Shown: positions 1 through 10,048, counted from the stretch's first letter. The stretch: DNA of 25,155 bases from Gracilaria caudata (GCA_030374735.1 JASCIV010000277.1:1534-26688), one strand, 5' to 3'. The notes: generated from the sequence alone by a model not told the origin. Made by a program: numbers and translations.

Positions 1-81
1 GATGTCGGCTTCCGAAAATCATAAGTATACATTTTGTGCATCTAGAGTGCATCTCCGGGATATCCACCTGCCTCTTAGGGG
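1..81. repeat. Dispersed repeat, copy A (partial at the window edge)
   Basis: These 81 bases align with 16761-16840 in the same orientation. Shared blocks include 'ttccgaaaatcat', 'tgtgcatc', 'gggatatccac' and 'tgcctcttaggg', with roughly 12-15 substitutions over about 80 positions and no large gap. The copy may extend left of the window. It contains no recognisable gene and is probably part of an unclassified interspersed element. Confidence 0.7.
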
Positions 82-300
82 TAATGCTACCGATGAAGAT
101 TCGCCAACGCGCCAGTTCTTCCGCATCCTGACCGCAGTCTTGCCGATCTATCTACCAAATCAGAGTACAACCCCAAGATTGGGAATTCTGCCTCTGTCCG
201 AACTCGGATCGTACCCTCAACAGCGATTCTGAAAGCCAATCCCGCCACCCAGTCTAAGGGATGGGAGGTAGATGCTGACGCTGATAATAGTTCGCAGGTT

Positions 301-864
301 TTGCGGTTGCGCACGAACACCGCTCTGCGGGATGCTTACCATTTGCGGGACACGCTTCCGACCGCCCCGGATACCGGACCTGATACAACTACCGTTCAAT
401 GCGCTGGAACTACGGACGAGGCACCGTTGTTGCGCAATGAACGGGCGGAATGCATTATTCCTGTCCAGGCTACGGAACCCGCTCTGCAGAAAGACAACTC
501 AGCATGGGACACCGCTCCAGCTCCGTCGCTTGCGCACGCTGATGCTGTTGGGGCCCAGTCTGTTAGGGATACGGTTGACGCACCGCTACCGCGGAGGAAA
601 CCGGAACGGCACAGTACTCCCGAGAACAGGACGAGGCCAGAGTCGGCAACTATCGCCCATGCAAGGGATACGCAGCCGGACAAGTCGGATCTCGATGCAA
701 ACGCAGTCGGTGAAAAGTGCGTTGACCTCACGGAAAACGCGCCACTGTCGCGGGAGAAAAAGGCGGAACGCAGTGTTTCTGCTGATGAGAAAGCCCGAGG
801 CCCCGAGATTTTAGTCGAGAAAGCCGGGAACACGGAGTTGCAAGTTTCCGAGAAGCACCGGTAA
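301..864 (+). pseudogene. Open frame made of 53-residue repeats, unknown product
   Basis: This 187-codon frame starts at a TTG, not an ATG, and stops at TAA (862-864), so it is probably a remnant or an internal exon. Its translation is hydrophilic, rich in Ala, Asp, Glu, Arg and Thr, without a membrane segment or known domain. The motif APL(L/P/S)R recurs at residues 41, 94 and 147, exactly 53 residues apart, each followed by a Lys/Arg/Glu-rich stretch ending in ER or ERAE. A 160-codon frame on the opposite strand covers the same DNA, but the protein-level period favours the plus strand. It could be part of a repetitive surface or structural protein; function unknown. Confidence 0.35.
385..864 (+). 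repeat. Degenerate tandem repeat, 159-base period
   Basis: Anchors 'gcaccgttgttgcgc' (421), 'gcaccgctaccgcgg' (580) and 'gcgccactgtcgcgg' (739) are spaced exactly 159 bases apart, which keeps the reading frame. The match continues about 25 bases into a 'gaacgg / gcggaacg' block. Between anchors the units have diverged strongly. Scattered 'aaggcggaacg' matches (757 and 1240) suggest that the array once reached further right. Confidence 0.65.
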
Positions 865-980
865 CGGCTGACCCACACTTGGGAAGTTTCAGGAGCTTAC
901 TTGAAAATCGAACCGTCAAGTTAAAGGAGGATCACAGTGGCACGGGAGTGTGCCCTCGCGTCACGCTGGGTGGACGTCCA

Positions 981-1078
981 CCGCCCACGTCGGGCGACGA
1001 AGATGCGCGCACCGCGCGACAAGTCTGCCGCACAGTGGAAGATTCGCCTCCATCGGAGGATGAAAATGCACGAGCCGA
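981..1078 (+). repeat. Two-copy direct repeat, 63-base spacing
   Basis: 'ccgcccacgtcgggcgacga' from 981 and 'tcgcctccatcggaggatga' from 1044 are diverged copies 63 bases apart. Both translate in one frame to a PP-x-S-(G/E)-DE-(D/N)-AR motif. The frame (879-1190) is otherwise unrecognised. The copies resemble the APL-type units to the left and are likely decayed relatives of that array. Confidence 0.45.
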
Positions 1079-1190
1079 CCGTGGCGTTGCGACGGACACA
1101 CGCCCTTTAAAATTTGGAATTTTCGTAATAGGAACCGGGCATCACGAAGCGCAAAGTGCTGGCCATTCACGGGGCCGCGCCTCGCAGTGA

Positions 1191-1867
1191 ACCCACGCCG
1201 AAGCACGTGAACGAACACCACACGCTTAGCGACCGCAAGGCGGAACGTTCACCGTCCTCACGGATAACTTCAACGAACTCGAGGAAGTTGGTCTTCCGAA
1301 ATGGCTGGCTGGAGGCCGGAAGGAGACCACGAGGAAGTGGGAAGAGACCCCCCGCGAGGAGACGTGACCCTCGAGGGAGTGCCCTGGTCAGTTCAAAGAG
1401 CTAGACCGGGTGTACAGGATGTATTGCTGTCGACACGGAAGCTCGCCACTAGCGACGGTTCCCACGCTAGTGGGCCAGCTCCGTTAACCTCCGATCAGGA
1501 TACGATGCGAAACCGCGTGGGGAGCGGAGTGTTCTCAATCAGGAGTTCGTTATCGACCGTATTGTCAGTCACGGCGCTTCCTCCCATGAAGAACAGGTGC
1601 ATCGCATCCGTTGGTACGGCTAACCTCCTAACAGGGATAAGCTTGAGCCCATCTAGCACCATTTCCGTTCGAAGGTTCTACAGTACCACCGTCGAACACG
1701 GACTGCTATACCAGCCACGTTGTATGAAGCTAAGGTGGGCTGACCACTCAGCCCCCATATTGAGCATGGCCTTCACAATACGGATATCGACGCATATGCG
1801 AAGGAAACTGCGCATGCAGACGCACCGCGATCTCGCGGAAGAAGAAGGAGAAGAAGTCTAAACCTTT
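1191..1867. other. Stretch without a recognisable gene
   Basis: Open frames of up to 186 codons occur here (for example 1301-1861, plus strand), but their translations have no domain I recognise and begin with segments of arginine-rich, low-complexity sequence. The right end, with an acidic EEEGEEV tail, runs up to the LINE fragment. It may be decayed 5' sequence of that element; this is inference. Confidence 0.3.
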
Positions 1868-3071
1868 ATGTTGGAAAAGGCCGGCAGCAAGCCGAAACCT
1901 TTACTGCATTTTCTGGGCTTCGCCCGCACACTATGTTATGAACTATCACAAGTTAGGGGGACACATCGTCGTAGAAGTCCGTTATCCGAGGCCGGGAAAA
2001 CACCCACCGCTTTGGGCACCCCCATGTCCTGGGTTTCACTGCATCTTCCGACGATAATATACTCATTGCGAAGACTGATAGCGGTCTACAGCAACTGCTG
2101 GACATATGCAGTAGCTGGGAAAAAGAAATGCGAACTCCATTGAACACTTCAAATTGCAAATCCATGGTATTGAAACTACCGGGAAACCAAACACACTCAA
2201 TGAAGTTCAAGGTAGGAGGTAATGAAATAGGTGTGGTTGCCAGTGCAGTTTACTTGGGAGTGTCTCTAGGTAGTCCTGGGGTAACAGCGGACAAGCATTT
2301 TAAACGAGTGATTAGTGCGCAACTTCCACTTGGAAGCCCGGCGAACGCGGAGATCCACCGCATTAGATTCGACACTCGGAACTGTGGAAGGTTTATGGAG
2401 TATTTGTGAGGACCATTTACGAATACGCGCTGCACCTCGTGCCTTTCACTCCGCATTTACAAATGGCGATTGTGAAATTGGAAGCAGTATTCTTCAAAAA
2501 TGGTCTAGGGAAGATGGCATCTCGGTTTAGAACGTATCGAGTGCCGATGATGAGGGCGCAATTTCGTTTGGAGTCGGCCGCATTACAGAGAGTAGTGTTT
2601 GCGACCAAACGTCTGCTACATTATGAAATATGTCCAGAAAAGGCGCTAGGTCTTGATTATGGAGATAAATCACGACCGTTGAAGTTGAACAGAGTATCTC
2701 GTTACCTGTCTCCATTCACCTCGAATCCCTCGATATGTACGTTGCGAGCCGGTATCAATCACGCCGCTACTACGGGAATAGAATTACTTCGACACAGAGA
2801 GTGGGAACTCGCATCCGCAAGAAGGGCTCGCAAGATCCCATGTGAAGCGAAGGGAACTTTTCCGTCTATTGCTCAGTTGACAAAAACGTCACACTGGCAC
2901 ACCGGCACATGGGTATTCGATGGTGCTTCAAGCAATTCCCTGCAAACCCAACTGAGACTTAGACTATTCTGGGAAGTGAGTACTGGAGGTATGGAAGGCT
3001 CAAGGTACTGCTTCAAATGGAAGAATAATCGCCAACTGATAAGGAGGCAACAGAAATACCTAAAAGTTTAG
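1868..3071 (+). pseudogene. Non-LTR (LINE) reverse transcriptase fragment, frameshifted
   Basis: The order of motifs is that of a LINE reverse transcriptase from the palm onward. RGTHRRRSPLS (near 1953-1985) recalls the RG.(R)QG.PLSP loop. The catalytic block appears as SSDDNILIAKT (about 2044-2076) in place of (F/Y)ADD. It is followed by W-E-K-E-M, the thumb motif NTSNCKSMVLKL and AVYLGVSLGSPGV (2128-2280). A shift near 2400 moves the frame to RTIYEYALHLVPF and about 215 further codons ending at 3071. At least two frameshifts and the altered ADD box mean that it is dead. No endonuclease domain or poly-A tail is visible. The class is confident; the clade is not. Confidence 0.72.
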
Positions 3072-3334
3072 AAGATAATCTGGTATAGCTCTCCAGATGT
3101 ATGGGAAACGTAGACTGTAGTAGACTAGAGTAGTGAACCAGATGAATGTGTTACTCTGCTGCTCTAAATGGGACATCGAGAAAACTGTAAATAAACTGCT
3201 TTTGATTAAAAGAAGAACAAAATCCCATGTCCGGGGAGGTACTGTGCGGCAATCACATCGAGCGGCGTCAAGTCCGTTGCGACATCGGAAGTATTCACAC
3301 CATTTCGATGGAGAAAGGAACGGATCACCGCCGC
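3072..3334. other. Short intergenic stretch
   Basis: I see no gene, tRNA or clear repeat between the LINE fragment and the minus-strand pseudogene. A 'tagactgtagtagactagagtag' cluster at about 3110-3133 is a local near-repeat of 'tagact'. Confidence 0.3.
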
Positions 3335-4872
3335 TTACGGATCAGTGCTATCCCCAGCATCCCCGGTAGCCACCAGAGCCCTGCCCCATTGGGCTAAACA
3401 TTGCTCACCCGGTGTTCTGGAAGCTCCGATGTTCTCTGGTACGGTTCGAGCTCCGGCATTCCCAGCTAAGTCAATCCCATGGATAGGACCACCACCCTTA
3501 GCCATGAAAATTCCCTCGTCACCGATGATCTTTTCTTTTTCTTCGTCGCTCACCTTGACACATACGAAGCCTTGGGAATGGCCTTCCGGCATTTCCTGTC
3601 GGTAACGGAGACGCTCCCACGCATCAGCTGCGGATATCTGCTCCCATTTCCATTGGTTAAAGTAGATGAAGTCGCCTGCTTCAACGTTGCGCACCGGAGA
3701 CGGGTCCAATCACCGACTAACGCCCTCAAAACGCTGTCCCGTAGGCATGGAATTCCAGTCAATTTGGTCAACGACATCAACAAGAGCGTTGACTTCCATT
3801 GCATAACGGACGGAACCGAGTTCTTCGAAAAGGTCCAAACTGCAGATGGCCTGGCGCAGCAGAGGAGGAATGAAGCGCAAACCAGAGTGGTTGCGCACCT
3901 CCCAGAGAAGATACGAGGCTAGGCTGACAGCGCAATCAGTTGGAACGATACTTCACATTCCCCGAGGCGGGTTATTAATGAGCTGCGACCCGACGTACGT
4001 CAAGCACGCGGGGATCTCTACATTACACCCTCGTGGGACCTCGACCGCAGGCCAGAATGGCGGTAATGGAACAAACCGCCCATGGGGATCTCTGGCAGCC
4101 AGACGCTCAATCTCGATGCACTGGTCTGGTTTGCACCGCTTTCGCCGTAAGTGCGGTACCTTGCCACGTCAAACCTGTACTCGGGAGGGAGGAGATGTTC
4201 GTCCGGAACCCGGATGTGGCGCGCATAACCTAGACGGGCGATCTCACTTCCTGCCAACGCTTCGGATTTCTCTGCCTTCCACTTCAGGCAGGATATCGGA
4301 ACCGCGATGCGGGCTAACAAGTCCCAGGACTGGACTATGCTCAACGGGAGTTCACCGGGAAGAACGCCATCGATGGCGTAGGATTCGATCAACCTGTGAA
4401 TCAGGGCCGTGCTAGGAGAGAACCATGGAGCCTTGATGAAGTCACCGCTTTGGTAATGCGGACTGCGAATACGAGGAGCACCTTACGTCGGCCGTCCACT
4501 CTCGGTGGTCGCGAGGGACGCCAACGAGGCGGCACCCCAATCTCCTGTTGCGTTGGATGTGATCTGATATCTCGTAGAAGCATTAGTGGAAGCCAAATAT
4601 GGTTAAGGTCTCCTAATCATCTGAGGTAAAGGTACGGAACGGAACCGCGGCGGTGCACCAGAGGCAGTCATCCTCGCTGTTTGCTGAGGCGGAGCAATCC
4701 GAGCAGTCGGGAAACCGCTACGTGGATATCGTGGAGGTTTGTGCGGATCACCGGGACAACTAGACGAGTTATCAGTTGGTTGCATGGCTCTGGAGGTGGC
4801 TGGCGTGGAGGTTTTCGATGTTAAGGGCGGAAATCGGTAGGTTACGAGTGGTAATAACTGGACGTCGGACAA
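3335..4872 (-). pseudogene. Unrecognised broken gene, about 500 codons
   Basis: Read from 4872 towards 3335, protein-like sequence continues with changes of frame. It opens with a Pro/Ser/Thr/Arg-rich tail (4603-4872, opening at a non-ATG codon). A well-behaved segment follows (4018-4392) with the stretch PGELPLSIVQSWDLLARIAV. Further segments are at 3710-3898 and 3335-3709, the last containing FVCVKVSDEEKEKIIGDEG and GGGPIHGIDLAGNAG. Residue use on the minus strand looks like a folded protein; the plus-strand frames opposite are Arg/Ser/Thr-rich and look like shadows. I do not recognise the family. The size and the disordered basic tail would suit a structural core protein (retroelement gag or a captured viral nucleoprotein), but nothing decisive is visible. 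Confidence 0.45.
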
Positions 4873-4956
4873 ATCGGTAGAAGTATCCGAGCCGTCTGGC
4901 TTACATCCCTTCGTAAAGTGCGCCGTTTTTCGAACTTTGTCGGTTGTTACAGCCTA

Positions 4957-4970
4957 GGGGGGGGGATGTA
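4957..4970 (+). other. Polypurine tract followed by TG: possible LTR edge
   Basis: A run of nine G and one A (4957-4966) is followed at once by TGTAAAAC, the usual arrangement of a retroelement polypurine tract and the first bases of a 3' LTR. No second LTR copy was found in the window, and the adjacent coding relic reads on the other strand, so this is weak. Confidence 0.25.
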
Positions 4971-5730
4971 AAACAAAATGACACCACAGAGGATGGGCTC
5001 AATGGTTCTTCATAAGAATGGTGTTCGCTCAGCGGCTGACTCCCTCCTTATATGAGGAACTATTTGGCTAACTGGCCCTATTAGGTACTGACTAAGGAAC
5101 GGTAGGAATGGCGCCCACGTGTCATAGTTGGCTGGAGGAACGGATGCTACGTAGCAGGACGGGCCACTAGTGATACGTGTGGAGGCTTGGTGGGCGTGCC
5201 GGAATATTTAGAATATTTAATTTAAATCTTCTCGAAAGTCCTTATATATGTGTGGCCGCACCTGCCGCCACTCTAGGGAGTAAACGTTCCAAGAAGGACC
5301 GACACAAGGAACTTGGGTTTACCTCTTCATCTACTGAACCGCACTACTCCACCGTCGCAGTCAACCCCCGGTATTCCGCAATAGCTACCCTCCCTCGATC
5401 ATCCAGGAGGCACGATCCGTGTTTTCGACAATTATTTATTGTGGTTGCTTTCTTTATTTCTTTGTTCCCGTCGTAGGGTATTGCTTTTTATTCGCCCTGA
5501 AGTTCAGATCTTCCGTCATTCGTCGGTATACTCCCGAGCTCGTGAGTCAGTGCTCTCGCTGTGCGGCTCATGTTCCCCTTTCGCATTCCCCGTTTCCCCC
5601 CTTCCCAGGCGGAAAAAGCTTTCGGTACATTTTCATTGGGTTTTCAACGAGATCTTGACATCATTCCAACCAGTTTCAGTTTCATTGAATTCTATTGAAA
5701 TTATAATGAGGGATGCACTCTCAAAAAATT
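4971..5730. other. Gene-free stretch, possibly an old LTR
   Basis: Frames of 60-100 codons occur on the plus strand (5177-5476, 5419-5658, 5439-5732), but none has recognisable sequence. A TATATA-like box (5246-5251) sits in a run that changes from AT-rich to CT-rich. Together with the polypurine tract at its left edge this would suit a solo or truncated LTR, without proof. Confidence 0.25.
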
Positions 5731-6281
5731 AACAATTTCAGGTGCATTGGAAATGCATTGTAAATCCATGAAAAAGTGCTGAGATGTTGAAATCTCATCG
5801 GGAAGACAGTGACAAACGTTTCCGCCTGGGCTTCTTCCGTTGACCAGATCTCCCACTTTTGTGGCGCTGCACCGATCCTTCCCGGTGTTCCGATCTCTTC
5901 GGCCGATTCTCTCAACGTCCAATTGCAAGGCAGGAAGGGGATCCCCTGAGTTACACCGGGCTCGTGTGATCCCTATCGGAGGGCTCTTCCCTGTGTTACC
6001 CTGCTTGAGAGCACGAGTTGAACACCGTGGGTGTCTTTCCGCGAGTGGTTGCTTTCAAGAATTGGACGGATTGCTTTACAGGTGTCTTTCTTCCTTTTTC
6101 AAATCTTCTTTCTTCATGGCCGACACTCGGAAAAAGGTGTCTGTTAATTGTTCTCATCGTACGCCACGGAAGTACATTTGTATGAAAATTGCCTACATAC
6201 AATCTTCTTCTAGTTCTCGAGAGCGCTTGCTTCAAAATCTTTCTAGTAGTGAGGATATTGAAAGCGTTTCCTTCATTGATG
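5731..6281. other. Decayed stretch beyond the gypsy pol
   Basis: On the minus strand this follows the gypsy reverse transcriptase, where RNase H and integrase would be expected. Frames such as 5996-6235 (-) are basic but contain none of the HHCC or DDE integrase signatures I can recognise. Either these domains are too decayed to read or they are deleted. Confidence 0.3.
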
Positions 6282-6600
6282 TTAGTGGCTTAAGGAATCC
6301 GTTTCTTCTGTCAATATGAAGGCTTTGTTTCTCGAAGTTTCTTCATGTAGTACGACAGCAATATCGGTAAAGTGGGGTATAAATCGAAGATAGTAACCTC
6401 CCAATCCCAATAAACTGCGCAATTCAGTTTTCGATGAAAGGAATGGTGCAGAGTGAATGACGTCCATCTTCCGCGGATCGAAATTTACACGCTATTTGTT
6501 AACGTATGTCGTAAAGGTGATATCTCAGGTAGAACGAAAAAACATTTCGTTATCTTCACTTTCAGTCCACTCGATGCAATACGTGCAATTGCGGTTCGGC
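6282..6600 (-). pseudogene. Gypsy pol: RT thumb and connection segment
   Basis: After a frameshift near 6590 the minus strand reads a GLKVKITKC segment, matching the 'GLKLN..KC' thumb motif of Ty3/gypsy reverse transcriptases. After another shift it reads KTELRSLLGLGGYYLRFIPH (within 6467-6282), matching the 'ELRSFLGL..YYRRFI..F' block that precedes RNase H. The frame ends at a stop at 6282. These blocks fix the family and orientation of the element. Confidence 0.75.
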
Positions 6601-6948
6601 AATGGTTTTTAGATGTTCTTCTAGTTCATTTGAAAATATCAAAACATCGTCAATATAAACAAGAATAAATGATAAGCCATTCGGAACACAATTTATCATT
6701 ATTTGGAATGTTGCAGGAGCGTTCATCTGTTCAAAGGATATAACTTCGAATTTATAGGTTCCAAATCTACAGAAAAAAGTTGTTATTTCTTTGCAGATCT
6801 CATCCATACGGATTTGCCAGTATCCGGAAAACCAATCAAGAGTTGTAATCAACTTTGAGTTTCCTAGCTCATCAAATACTTCTTCAATTCTCAGAAGAGG
6901 CCATTTGTTCGGTTTCATTACAGCATTCCGAGTGCGATAATCAAGAAA
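6562..6948 (-). pseudogene. Gypsy reverse transcriptase palm
   Basis: An ATG-initiated frame from 6918 gives 118 codons with KPNKWPLLRIEEVFDELG (residues 2-19), TTLDWFSGYWQIRMDE (25-40, catalytic Asp at 28), NAPATF (66-71) and VYIDDVLIFS (87-96, the YxDD box at 88-91). All three catalytic aspartates are present. The usual PFG(L) loop before NAPATF reads SFEQ, so the enzyme was probably damaged. Upstream, the shifted frame supplies LRFFLDYRTRN, so the ATG is internal. The palm would have copied the element's RNA into DNA. Confidence 0.85.
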
Positions 6949-7504
6949 GAAACGGAGTTTTTCTATCTTTCTTTGTCACAATTACGCCCGGAACGCTCCG
7001 GGCAGATGTCGAAGGTGTTATACTTCCATTCCAAAACATTTTTCTGATTTTATTTTGCACGATTTCATTGTGTTGTGGGGCAAGTCTTCTCGGACCGTGA
7101 TAGATAGGGTTCGTGTCCATCATCTCAAAAGAATGTTTGAGACACACATCGGAAGATATCAAATCTTCAAGAGACCAAGTAATAAGGTTTGAATTTCTCA
7201 GTAATGATGTGATAACTGAGTGTGGCTGGGGTCGAGTTGACTCAATTTCGATAGTAAACATGGACGTTTCGGACAATTCGACGTCATCATTCACTTCAGT
7301 TCCATCAACGGTTTCATCAACTTCATAGGCATTGTCATTTTCATTTGCATCCATAGTAGCGACAATAAGTTCTTTGATTTCACTCTCGTCAGATGATGAG
7401 GATTGTGGCACTAGATCTGAGTCAGATATGAATCCTTCACTGTCGGTATCGGATATTTCCATTGTTGAGGGACGATCATCACGATAAAGGAGAAGAGTTG
7501 ACAC
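6941..7504 (-). pseudogene. Gypsy pol linker and RT N-terminus
   Basis: This is a 187-codon frame. The first half is very acidic (many Asp, Glu and Ser, with SSSSDESE). The second half reads HSFEMMDTNPIYHGPRRLAP and then NGSITPSTSARSVPGVIVTK, matching the 'H.I.T....PI....R' and 'G.I.PS.SP..S.VV.V.KKD' blocks that open Ty3/gypsy reverse transcriptases. It ends at a stop just after TKKDRKTPFL; one base-shift reconnects it to the palm frame. The acidic stretch is an unusually long linker between protease and reverse transcriptase. Confidence 0.75.
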
Positions 7505-7507
7505 AAT

Positions 7508-8030
7508 TTATTCATCTTTGACAGTAACGTGCCTACTCTCAAGATCAACTACTGCCCATAGTTTTTCCAACGACAGCAAACCAATGATCAAAACAAAGGG
7601 AGGATTTTCTACCACAAGGAACGTGATTAACGCCTTAACAATTTCAAACATATCGCGAAAATCAGAAAGAATAATAGGCACGATTGAAACTTTTCCGTGA
7701 GCTACGGCTATTCTTCTTCCAGTTTCTTTGGAGACAGAGATAAATAATTCGAAAGTGCCTGCGACATGATGTTTGAAATTTCTGCAGTTTCCAAGCGAGA
7801 AAATTATTTGAGTTCCATAAACTTTCAGGTTATTAACCTTCAATCGACGGGGGTGCTCTAATTCTTGTAAAACAGCAGCTGGCTTAGAAGAGGAGGGGAG
7901 AACGGTTTCCTAATTTCCGTATAGGCTTTTGTATCATCTTCTCTCATTACTTGGCCAAATGTTATTTCAGATGATGCATTTGCAAGATCAACGAGTAGAT
8001 TGTATTCTCCAACTTGATCAGGAATGGAAT
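7508..8030 (-). pseudogene. Gypsy aspartic-protease region
   Basis: The right part (about 8030-7940) reads LANASSEITFGQV, a pre-protease block seen in gypsy polyproteins. The 7843-7508 frame then gives a protease-like fold ending in PPFVLIIGLLSLEKLWAVVD, which matches the 'LILG...L....A.ID' flap-to-C-terminus motif. Where the active-site D-(S/T)-G should lie the sequence reads S-L-G, so the catalytic Asp seems lost. The alignment there is by eye. Confidence 0.55.
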
Positions 8031-8283
8031 CCTTCCTTGACTCGGTTTTCTTCTTGCGAGCCTCAGGGGACTTCCTAGCCCTAATTTTTTGCTGAGCATG
8101 GTCTTCAGGAAAGGGGTTTTCGTTCTTTTCGAGGGAGTTAACAACGAATCGACTTCCACAGTAGTTCGATGCTGCTTAGAAAGTACTTCTCCATCAGTAC
8201 CACGTTTCGTGGCATTGACCATATTATCATTTTGGGTTGGTGATTACCGTAACTTGACCGGAACCATTTGCAGGTACAGGGCT

Positions 8284-8586
8284 TTACTTCAAACTTTCTT
8301 CGGTTCGAGTTTTGGCTTTCGCTTCTTCTGATTGGGGGAGCTTGGACAAACATGTCGGCTTCGTACGTTCCCATTTATCGCACCATCCATATCGAGAGTT
8401 TCGTCGTGGCTTCTTTTCGTACCGATTTGCACCATGTCCTGGCTTTTCCAAACAAAAAAAACGCTCTCGTGGTCCGATGTCTGAGGGAAACCCCGACTTT
8501 TCTTGATAACAAGAGTTAATTGCGAAAGCTTTTTCGTTAGATCGTCTACCTTCGCTTCCATGGAAGGAACCGTTTCCTCCGGTCAT
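8284..8586 (-). pseudogene. Gag nucleocapsid with degenerate zinc knuckle
   Basis: The 100-codon minus frame contains FFCLEKPGHGANRY (around 8470-8415), close to the retroviral CCHC knuckle C-x2-C-x4-H-x4-C. The first Cys is Arg (CGT, one change from TGT), the last is Tyr, and the spacing before His is one too long. The rest is basic (KKP, RRN), as expected for RNA binding. An A8 run on the plus strand beside the motif is a likely slippage site. Confidence 0.55.
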
Positions 8587-9105
8587 CTTTTCTTCTTCTC
8601 GGGAACAGCAGAACGAGAACCGTTTTCTTTGTTAACGGAAAGAGAAAGAGCTCCGCGAATGGTGATAAAGTTTTTCACAGCTTTCTTCATACTCGCATAC
8701 GAATCAGATCCAGGCATTAACACAAATTGGGCAATGTCTGGCACAGCTTTTCTGAGAAGTCGAAACTTTGCTTCTTCGTTGAAGTCGGCTTTTAAATAGA
8801 ACTTGTCCATTGTTTTAGCAAGAGATTCTAGAACATGATCTCCATCGATACGACACGCAATAGCATTTTGAATGCTATCACTTGGGTGTTCAACGAAGGA
8901 CAAATTTTCGACGAAAGCTTCCTTAACCTGCTTTTAGTCCTTCTAATCTTCGATTAACTCACCGTCTACACGTAATGATCATATTAGAAGTAAAACGCAT
9001 CGCCGGCCAGATAAAGTGGCAACTCGGCAACTTTCTCATCGGCGGTAGTGGCTTTGAGAGCCACATTTTCGAAGAAGAAGAAGAATTTGACGACATCAGA
9101 TTATG
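8583..9105 (-). pseudogene. Gypsy gag capsid region
   Basis: From about 9105 leftward the minus strand reads a FFENVALKATTADEKVAEL segment and then LPLYLAGDA, the usual start of the gypsy capsid (helix with 'F...E' followed by 'LPL.L.G.A..'). A stop and a shift near 8985-8935 lead to the 8903-8583 frame, rich in short helices (DHVLESLAKTMDKFYLKADF) and a basic end (PEKKKR). This frame opens on a TTG, so it is a continuation, not a start. Confidence 0.65.
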
Positions 9106-9535
9106 AACTGCCGTCGAAAAATAGAGTGGTTGTGGTAGCACTCGCAAGCCTCGGCGAGTGTACTAATTTAGCATCGCTTCGGAGACTGCGTGGAAGGAAT
9201 CGCGTGCCCTAATAAGGGGGGTTGTCGTTTATTTTGAAAGGCAGGTGTGCGATGCCCCTGCAGCTAAATATGCACCTTGTAGTTATGGTGCATAGATGGA
9301 TAACAATACATGATCTCCACTTATATCTATTCTTAAGTGCGAATTAGAAATTCTCCAACGAAAGCCATTCACGTTGTACACGTAAGAAAATATATACAAC
9401 CCTTAGGTGCACCATACTGAACTCAAGGGTTTTTTTTTCTGAAATCGTGTAAATCCCCCTTTAGTTTGCTGTTGGGAACCCAAGAGCCACCCAAACCCTT
9501 CCCAAGATGAGGACAGTGCTTGTCGGTGTAGTAGA
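9106..9535. other. Region upstream of the gypsy gag; LTR or leader not resolved
   Basis: This is where the 5' LTR and primer-binding site of the minus-strand element should be. I see no clear primer-binding site. A perfect 8-bp inverted repeat (tatgcacc at 9269-9276, ggtgcata at 9287-9294) and a T9 run near 9430 are present. No gene is visible. Confidence 0.3.
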
Positions 9536-10048
9536 ATGGACCAAACGCCAATGCAGCGCCAGCATCTCAAGAAGAATGGTTTACACTTTAAGAAGAAAGT
9601 TCATCTAAGTGTTAAAGGTAAGTACAAGTACCCCTACAAGCTCTTCTTCTCAGGGATCTTCCTTTGTACCCTTCTCCTTTTCAACGCGCATTTTGCGGTT
9701 GTAATAGCTCCAAAAATGCAATGCAATGCAAATTACGCGAAGCCAAACGATGCCAACGTAAGCAAAGAAAGTTCCGACGACGTTTTCGAAGTTCTGATCG
9801 CTCGATGGCAAAAGTCACAGCAGAGGAAGTCTCTGAATCTTAACAATGCCGCTGAAACATCTCAGACTGCTTCCAAACCGCCAAACAGAGCCAAAGCCAC
9901 CGATCAAGGTAGAAACTTTCAGAAAGGGTTCGCTTCGAGAGCAATGTTTCTGAGTGGAACAACCAACAGGATCTTGGCAGATTACAACACCGATTTCTTG
10001 TTCATTGAAAAGAATTGTATACAATCTGCTATGAGTGAGCGAGTTTGA
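9536..10048 (+). CDS. Hypothetical single-pass membrane protein
   Basis: An ATG-started frame of 170 codons with no internal stop. The first 35 residues are strongly basic (KKNGLHFKKK, KGKYKYPYK). Residues about 38-58 form one hydrophobic segment (LFFSGIFLCTLLLFNAHFAVVIA), and the remaining 110 are polar, with an NVS glycosylation sequon near residue 74. A basic N-terminus before the only hydrophobic segment suggests a signal anchor with the C-terminus outside or in the lumen. No catalytic motif or family is recognised. It could be a short gene, a first exon or a chance frame; the composition is protein-like. It lies just left of the serpin relic, with no evident link. Confidence 0.4.
   Translation: MDQTPMQRQHLKKNGLHFKKKVHLSVKGKYKYPYKLFFSGIFLCTLLLFNAHFAVVIAPKMQCNANYAKPNDANVSKESSDDVFEVLIARWQKSQQRKSLNLNNAAETSQTASKPPNRAKATDQGRNFQKGFASRAMFLSGTTNRILADYNTDFLFIEKNCIQSAMSERV

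Larger units (their letters stand above)
6282..9105 (-). mobile_element. Ty3/gypsy-type retrotransposon relic
   Basis: Minus-strand reading gives, in order, a gag capsid region (9105-8590), a degenerate zinc knuckle (about 8470-8410), an aspartic-protease region (about 8030-7508), the pol linker and start of reverse transcriptase (7504-6941), the reverse-transcriptase palm (6918-6562) and the connection segment (6467-6282). This is the gypsy order. At least five frame changes are needed, so it is inactive. RNase H and integrase are not readable, and flanking LTRs were not identified. Confidence 0.8.

Noticed and set aside
396..878. 160-codon minus-strand frame opposite the repeat array
   Set aside because: It is a mirror of the plus-strand repeats; the opposite frame shows the better-behaved charged composition. 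A minus-strand origin is not fully excluded.
3479..4415. Plus-strand frames of 147 and 189 codons
   Set aside because: Their composition, especially the Arg/Ser/Thr-rich 189-codon one, is less protein-like than the minus-strand frames they oppose.
9269..9294. 8-bp inverted repeat as a terminator or regulatory site
   Set aside because: It is short, lacks a U-run context, and such pairs are expected by chance in AT-rich DNA.
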